Assembly: GCA_014338405.1 (NCBI GenBank)
Contig: JTDE01000194.1
Span: 165,833 to 229,832 of the forward strand
Direction: 5' to 3'
Length of the DNA stretch: 64,000 nt
Source of the DNA: Paragonimus skrjabini miyazakii
Lineage: Eukaryota; Platyhelminthes; Trematoda; Plagiorchiida; Troglotrematidae
The stretch's first letter is position 1; the number at the start of each line of letters is the position of its first letter. Made by a program: the position numbers and the translations under genes. Shown here one piece after another: positions 59,701 through 64,000 of this stretch. The notes under the pieces were generated by a model. The model did no database searches. It was given only the letters and a program-made list of their open reading frames with translations, and was not told where the DNA came from.

Positions 59701-61881
59701 TGGAGGAAAAGTAAACAACCTTGTTAAGGTCACCCAAACACTTGTACTAGTGATCCCCATATAGTCTTGATCAACTGGACTAAGTTAATGTGAGAACCAT
59801 TTCTGATTCCACCCGTCCATTTTTGTCTGGGTCTGCTTTCCTTCTTTTCACATAACAGAAACGCTAACAGTTACTAACAGGTAAAATGATTCATTCCTTA
59901 ATTTACACACTCAGGCTTGAAGGAGTTTTTCGGCAGACATTTTCTTGTTAAATTGACAATTAATTTCTGTACAAACAGATTTGATGCTGTAATTACATAT
60001 CTATGACGAATTTTCACTCTCTGAGGTACACAGATTTGGTCTTTGTTGGCCAGATTAGAAATAGTGAATTGACAAGTAACCCTAAAGTGGGATAATCTGG
60101 ACACAGGACTGGAAAATATTTATGGTCCAGGTCACACTATTGTAAACTATTTTGGTGATTATTCGGTGTCCTCAGTGCAGACTTCTATAATACTCGATAT
60201 GTAATTAGGGGTAATTCACTCAACCAACTCTTAGTAACGTTGCATCAGCGTTTTTGTTTTGGATGATTCCTTGTCAACAGTCTGTTTTACTTTCAGCGTT
60301 TATAGTATAGAAGTAACCCGATAAATAAAAACCCCGATTACCGTAAGCCTGTATCACAAACTGCCTTAACTTACCATCCTAGAATCCTTCCACCTCAACT
60401 TTACGCTCAATGTGATGGGGACTCACAGATGGATACTGTCGCTTGGACTCATTTCATACATCTTGTCCATGGTTGCACATGATCGAGTGTAGTGCAGCGT
60501 GTGTGCTTTACTTGTGACTGGAATGACTTCACTCAAAGAATGAAGATGTAGTGTGTCACTGCGTATGAATCTCTGTGCCAGAAATGACCGCTTACGAAGA
60601 AGGTAGAAGAAGAAATCATCAACGTCTTACATGACGATTTTTGGGTGTACCAAGAAAACGTAGAGGCAACGGTAGATAAAAGATTTAGCCTCTTAGGATA
60701 TTTGGTAATTCAGGCTACCTGAGGCGAGTGTTCTTTTGGTAGGCTATGGTAGTTTAAACCATAAAGTACCGAATCAATCCATTTCACCTGAACAAGTAGC
60801 AATTCATACAGAAGCTAATCCACCCTCACGTTGTAATTTCAACACAAGCAATGAAGCGTTTCTCCTTGAATCTCTCTAAGGATACATTCTTATTCAACTT
60901 TCTCAGGTGAAGTCTTGTCTTGTGAGTTAACCTTTAGCATTCTAACCTGTTAGGAATTCGTCTGTTCTCATAATGAGTTGGGCAGAATCTAGTTAGAAGA
61001 GGTAATCTGGAGACTAAACACTGCCGAGTACTAAATGATAGAGGGTTGAATGAGCGATATTCAGTAAGTGGCAGGCAACCAACCGGTGCTTAGGCGTATG
61101 CCTGTCTAACTGTTATGAGTCTGTTCGAAGGTAACAGAGGTTATTAACAAAGATAAACACAACAGTAGGTACCCATCAGACTTTTGACGGTAAGCACTAC
61201 AAACTACGTTGTCCGTTACGTGTCTACAGCCGTGCAAACCACGCTTCTCCGTAATAATGTGTGATACAAAGAAAGATCCGAATAAAGTTGGTAACTCCAA
61301 ACTGCTTCTACTCTTCTTACTTACTGCTTACACCCCAACACTGTGTACTTTCTGCTTTAAAGAAGCATCTACCACATTACATCAGATTCCAGTTCAATAT
61401 GTTTGTCTCTAAACAGAGAACGGTCAAGCAAAACGAAGTCACCGGCTAGCAGTTCTGGCATTTCATGTGTTATGTTTAGATTTCTCTGGTCACCTTGTCC
61501 ATTGTACTGGCCACCGACTCAACTGTGCAGCTAAACGCTTTCCGTTCGCAAACTTATCATTCGGTATAATTTTCCGACGTGTTTGACTATATTCAAGGTA
61601 TCTGCAATCACTCATACGAATGGCAGTTACAGAAGATAAGGTAGTTTTAACAATAATTGAAATTTCCTCAAAATTTCCTCACAACTTAAAAGCCGGTGTT
61701 TTGCACACAAAACGACATATTTTTTTTCTGCTCATTTATGCAAAAGAAATACGTCTCATTTCAGTCGAATTAATCTCCAGATGTCAGAATGAAACCAGAC
61801 TTGTATCACATCGCATGCCCCTGAGACCCACTCAGAAATTAATCGATAAAACGTTTCTTATCTTACATCTCACTTTTTAAG
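56793..61881. other. Long stretch without a supported gene
   Basis: A 66-codon frame at 58050-58250 and an 84-codon frame at 58838-59092 read somewhat like protein but have no motif or splice context. No copy of the known repeat families was found. The last 260 bases are open in the same frame as the next gene up to a TAA at 61878. Confidence 0.4.
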
Positions 61882-62601
61882 GAAGCATGCCGGAAAGGGA
61901 AGCAGACCCATCAGTATTCCTTGTTACTACACCAATTACTTGTGCAGTGAACACAACCGTATCCGCTCAAACAAAACCAATGAACAAGGGTTTCTCCATA
62001 CAACATCTGCTGTGCGTGAACGAGTCATCAGGTATCAAAGACAATAATGAAGACCAGTCCGGACTGAACCTAAACATGCAACATATGTCGACCAACACAC
62101 TTGCTGAAACAATACATTACCTTCGTGACAATTATACAAATGAGGAAGAGAACTCAACAAGGGAATCCAACCGAAATGAACGCACTTCCAAACTGAGTCA
62201 CCTGACAGCAACTTCACATGATCGACTGGCGGTATTGTTTAACCTGTTACAACACAACTACGGCTCACTGAAGACTAGTCACTCATCTGTTTCAAATATG
62301 TTCAATCCGTTGTATGGACCGGTTGGCTTCACTGAAGTGCCTGACCTGGTTAACCTTGGCATACTTAAATCGGATATTGCTTCAAACATGGTGATGAGTA
62401 GCGTAAGCAATGTTGATGGCACTAGTGTAGCCGATTTTGGACCCAGTGATACCAAAATGCCTGTGAAACAAATAAGCACAAATTCCAACGAAGACACTCA
62501 ATGCAACTCTACTCAAATGGCAGTGATAATGCCAGCAAACATCAGCCATAACCAGAGCAAATCGATGGATAGCTTTTTCCCCTTCATGTTGCAAAACACC
62601 G
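61882..62601 (+). CDS. 5' coding exon of a probable transcription regulator with an eh1-like motif
   Basis: A frame of 260 codons from ATG 61887, the longest in the window. An in-frame TAA lies two codons upstream, and a strong acceptor-like tract (CATCTCACTTTTTAAG) ends at 61881, so this is probably the first coding exon, spliced to a 5' UTR exon. Near the N-terminus is NKGFSIQHLLCV: FSIQHLL fits the eh1 pattern (F-x-I-x-x-I/L-L) that recruits Groucho/TLE co-repressors and is common in homeobox, Fox and T-box factors. The rest is Ser/Asn/Thr-rich and looks disordered, as is typical of such N-termini. A consensus ACCG|GTGAGT at 62602 is the likely exon end (phase 1); unspliced, the frame stops at 62669. 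No DNA-binding domain is present in the window, so the class is inference. Confidence 0.7.
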
Positions 62602-62806
62602 GTGAGTTCAGTCTGGTCTGTAACCAATACCGTTCGCCTGTAAATTTTGAGGGAAACTACGCTCATTAAGTTGCAATCATTTATCGCGTGAACTTTTAAG
62701 CTCATTGTTCTATAGGTAGTTTGAAATACTGAGTAATCGACTAGTTTTTATGAAAAATCTGATGCGTATTTAATAGCAAATATGTTATCAAATGGAAATT
62801 TTGCAG

Positions 62807-62926
62807 GTTCACCTCATTTACGCAACTGTTGATACGTGGATGTCAAAATATGGACGAAATTCAGCGAGTACAAAACCAGAAGCAAGAGTTAGTTGTTGAA
62901 TGGATGGTATTGATTCCAATGTCACT
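62807..62926 (+). CDS. Possible next exon after the eh1 exon
   Basis: An acceptor (GGAAATTTTGCAG) and donor (GTGAGT at 62927) bound 120 bases. With one leading base it reads FTSFTQLLIRGCQNMDEIQR then VQNQKQELVVEWMVL, which is helical and coding-like. However, the exon before it ends in phase 1 at its best donor and would need two leading bases, a reading that stops after nine codons. It is therefore uncertain, or belongs to an alternative transcript. Confidence 0.3.
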
Positions 62927-64000
62927 GTGAGTAACTTCTGAGCATAAAGTGATGAAACCTATTAAAATCACCAGGGCTTGAATCATGCAGATACAAAAAC
63001 TCACGGCGATTTTAACGCACCGTAAGGAATTACATGGTTTTGCTGTGTTTCACAAACATAAAATCTTCAAAAGAATGTCCATGTCACACATCATGAGACC
63101 ACAGTGAAACTCATGTCAGATCTATCATGCAAAATTCCCGTTCTTAATACAATCCCGACGTAGACAAATGACACAAGATGTATTGCGATCCTGCTTGAAA
63201 CATTACTAGTAATCACAAAGTTTGATTATTACTCATAAGTTAATGTAAACGATTGAGAAGATGTGATTATTCTTTCGGAAGTAAGAGAGAAATTCATCAG
63301 ACTACCGACATGTATGCTTTGACATGAAAACTAACATGTAAATGATAATCCAAGCAGAAACTTGGCGTGCTACTGCACACCAGTAGAAGCACACCCTCAG
63401 TTCGGTGATTTTGTGACAGTGCACCGATGGAATGGTTTACAACGCCAACGTTGAAAATATCGCTAACATTCACCAACTGAATCCCAGTAGGTTGCATGCC
63501 TGACTCCTGATCTTCATCTTGTCATTTGTTTTGCTCAGAGTTTTAGCATTTTATTTTGTGCCTTGTGAATAGGATACATGTCGTCTGTACCAAACTGTCA
63601 TCTCCTACACTTAATGAGCAACAGTGTGAAGGAGCCAACAGAATCCGAAGCAGCACTAGTATATCGTTAATTCCTGCATATATTTTCTGAAATTGTATCG
63701 TACGTTTAAACGCTAATCTGTTACTCAATAGACGTCGTTCCCCAATGATGGTTGGGTGCGCACTGGCTGTCTGCGTTCTTGGAACGAAAGAAAACTACTA
63801 CACACCACCCTGTACTGCAAAGTGATAACTGGTTGCGCTATCTAGTTATAAATTTGTACGGTAGAGTGAGAGGTTTCAGACGTGATGTCTGAAGTCTTAA
63901 TGTTTTCAAATCAAATCATTTAGAACAGAATAACCCGTGAACGTGGACACTCGACCCTCCCAACACGAAAATTCTATGGGCAATGCAATCTAGATATTCA
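62927..64000. other. Intron or intergenic, nothing recognised
   Basis: AT-rich to the window end. No domain-bearing exon of the preceding gene found here. Confidence 0.45.

Overview
This is a gene-sparse, AT-rich eukaryotic window. It is most likely from a parasitic flatworm (digenean fluke). The evidence is kilobase-scale introns with consensus GT..AG borders, very small exons, decayed Penelope-like and CR1-like retroelements, tRNA-derived SINEs, and a short repeat that carries a hammerhead ribozyme. The last combination is known from schistosome Smalpha-type elements and from metazoan retrozymes. A run of exactly 100 Ns (13486-13585) marks a scaffold gap. No bacterial-style operon, rRNA, functional tRNA or CRISPR array was seen. 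The species assignment is inference.

Left part (about 0.8-23.5 kb): one plus-strand gene can be followed through introns of hundreds to thousands of bases. An exon encoding an immunoglobulin I-set domain (1823-2233) leads into two helical, coiled-coil-like exons (5713-5828, 7386-7448), several small exons (7688-7752, 11123-11147, 16009-16059, 18581-18649, 20717-20776) and a Ser/Arg-rich terminal exon with a stop codon (23250-23462). Codon phase fits at every proposed junction, which is the main evidence that they belong together. The 5' end of the gene lies to the left of the window. Coding-like sequence on the minus strand (2700-3069, 3942-4238, 10374-10601) sits antisense in its introns.

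Middle (24-48 kb): mostly intergenic or intronic sequence with dead mobile DNA. There are two minus-strand Penelope-like fragments (27514-28350, 37940-38560), a plus-strand CR1-like reverse transcriptase fragment (35840-36853), SINEs (also at 921-1020 and 50893-50996), and clusters of the hammerhead repeat at 28.4-29.1, 41.7, 43.0-43.4, 44.2-44.8 and 45.9 kb, with another copy at 56.3-56.7 kb. Five hammerhead copies can be folded by eye. One (28975-29019) is fully intact, and one on the minus strand (44317-44361) keeps its fold through a paired change.

Right part (45-64 kb): scattered plus-strand exon candidates include a phase-consistent set ending in a stop (49680-49810, 52701-52752, 53361-53483). 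At 61882-62601 there is a 5' coding exon of a probable transcriptional regulator with an eh1-like FSIQHLL motif, whose DNA-binding part would lie outside the window.

The most interesting system is the hammerhead repeat. Its copies are built as tail, leader, tRNA-like head, hammerhead, tail, with two same-strand ribozymes 433 bases apart. That is the layout expected of small circular-RNA retrozymes or multimeric SINE templates.
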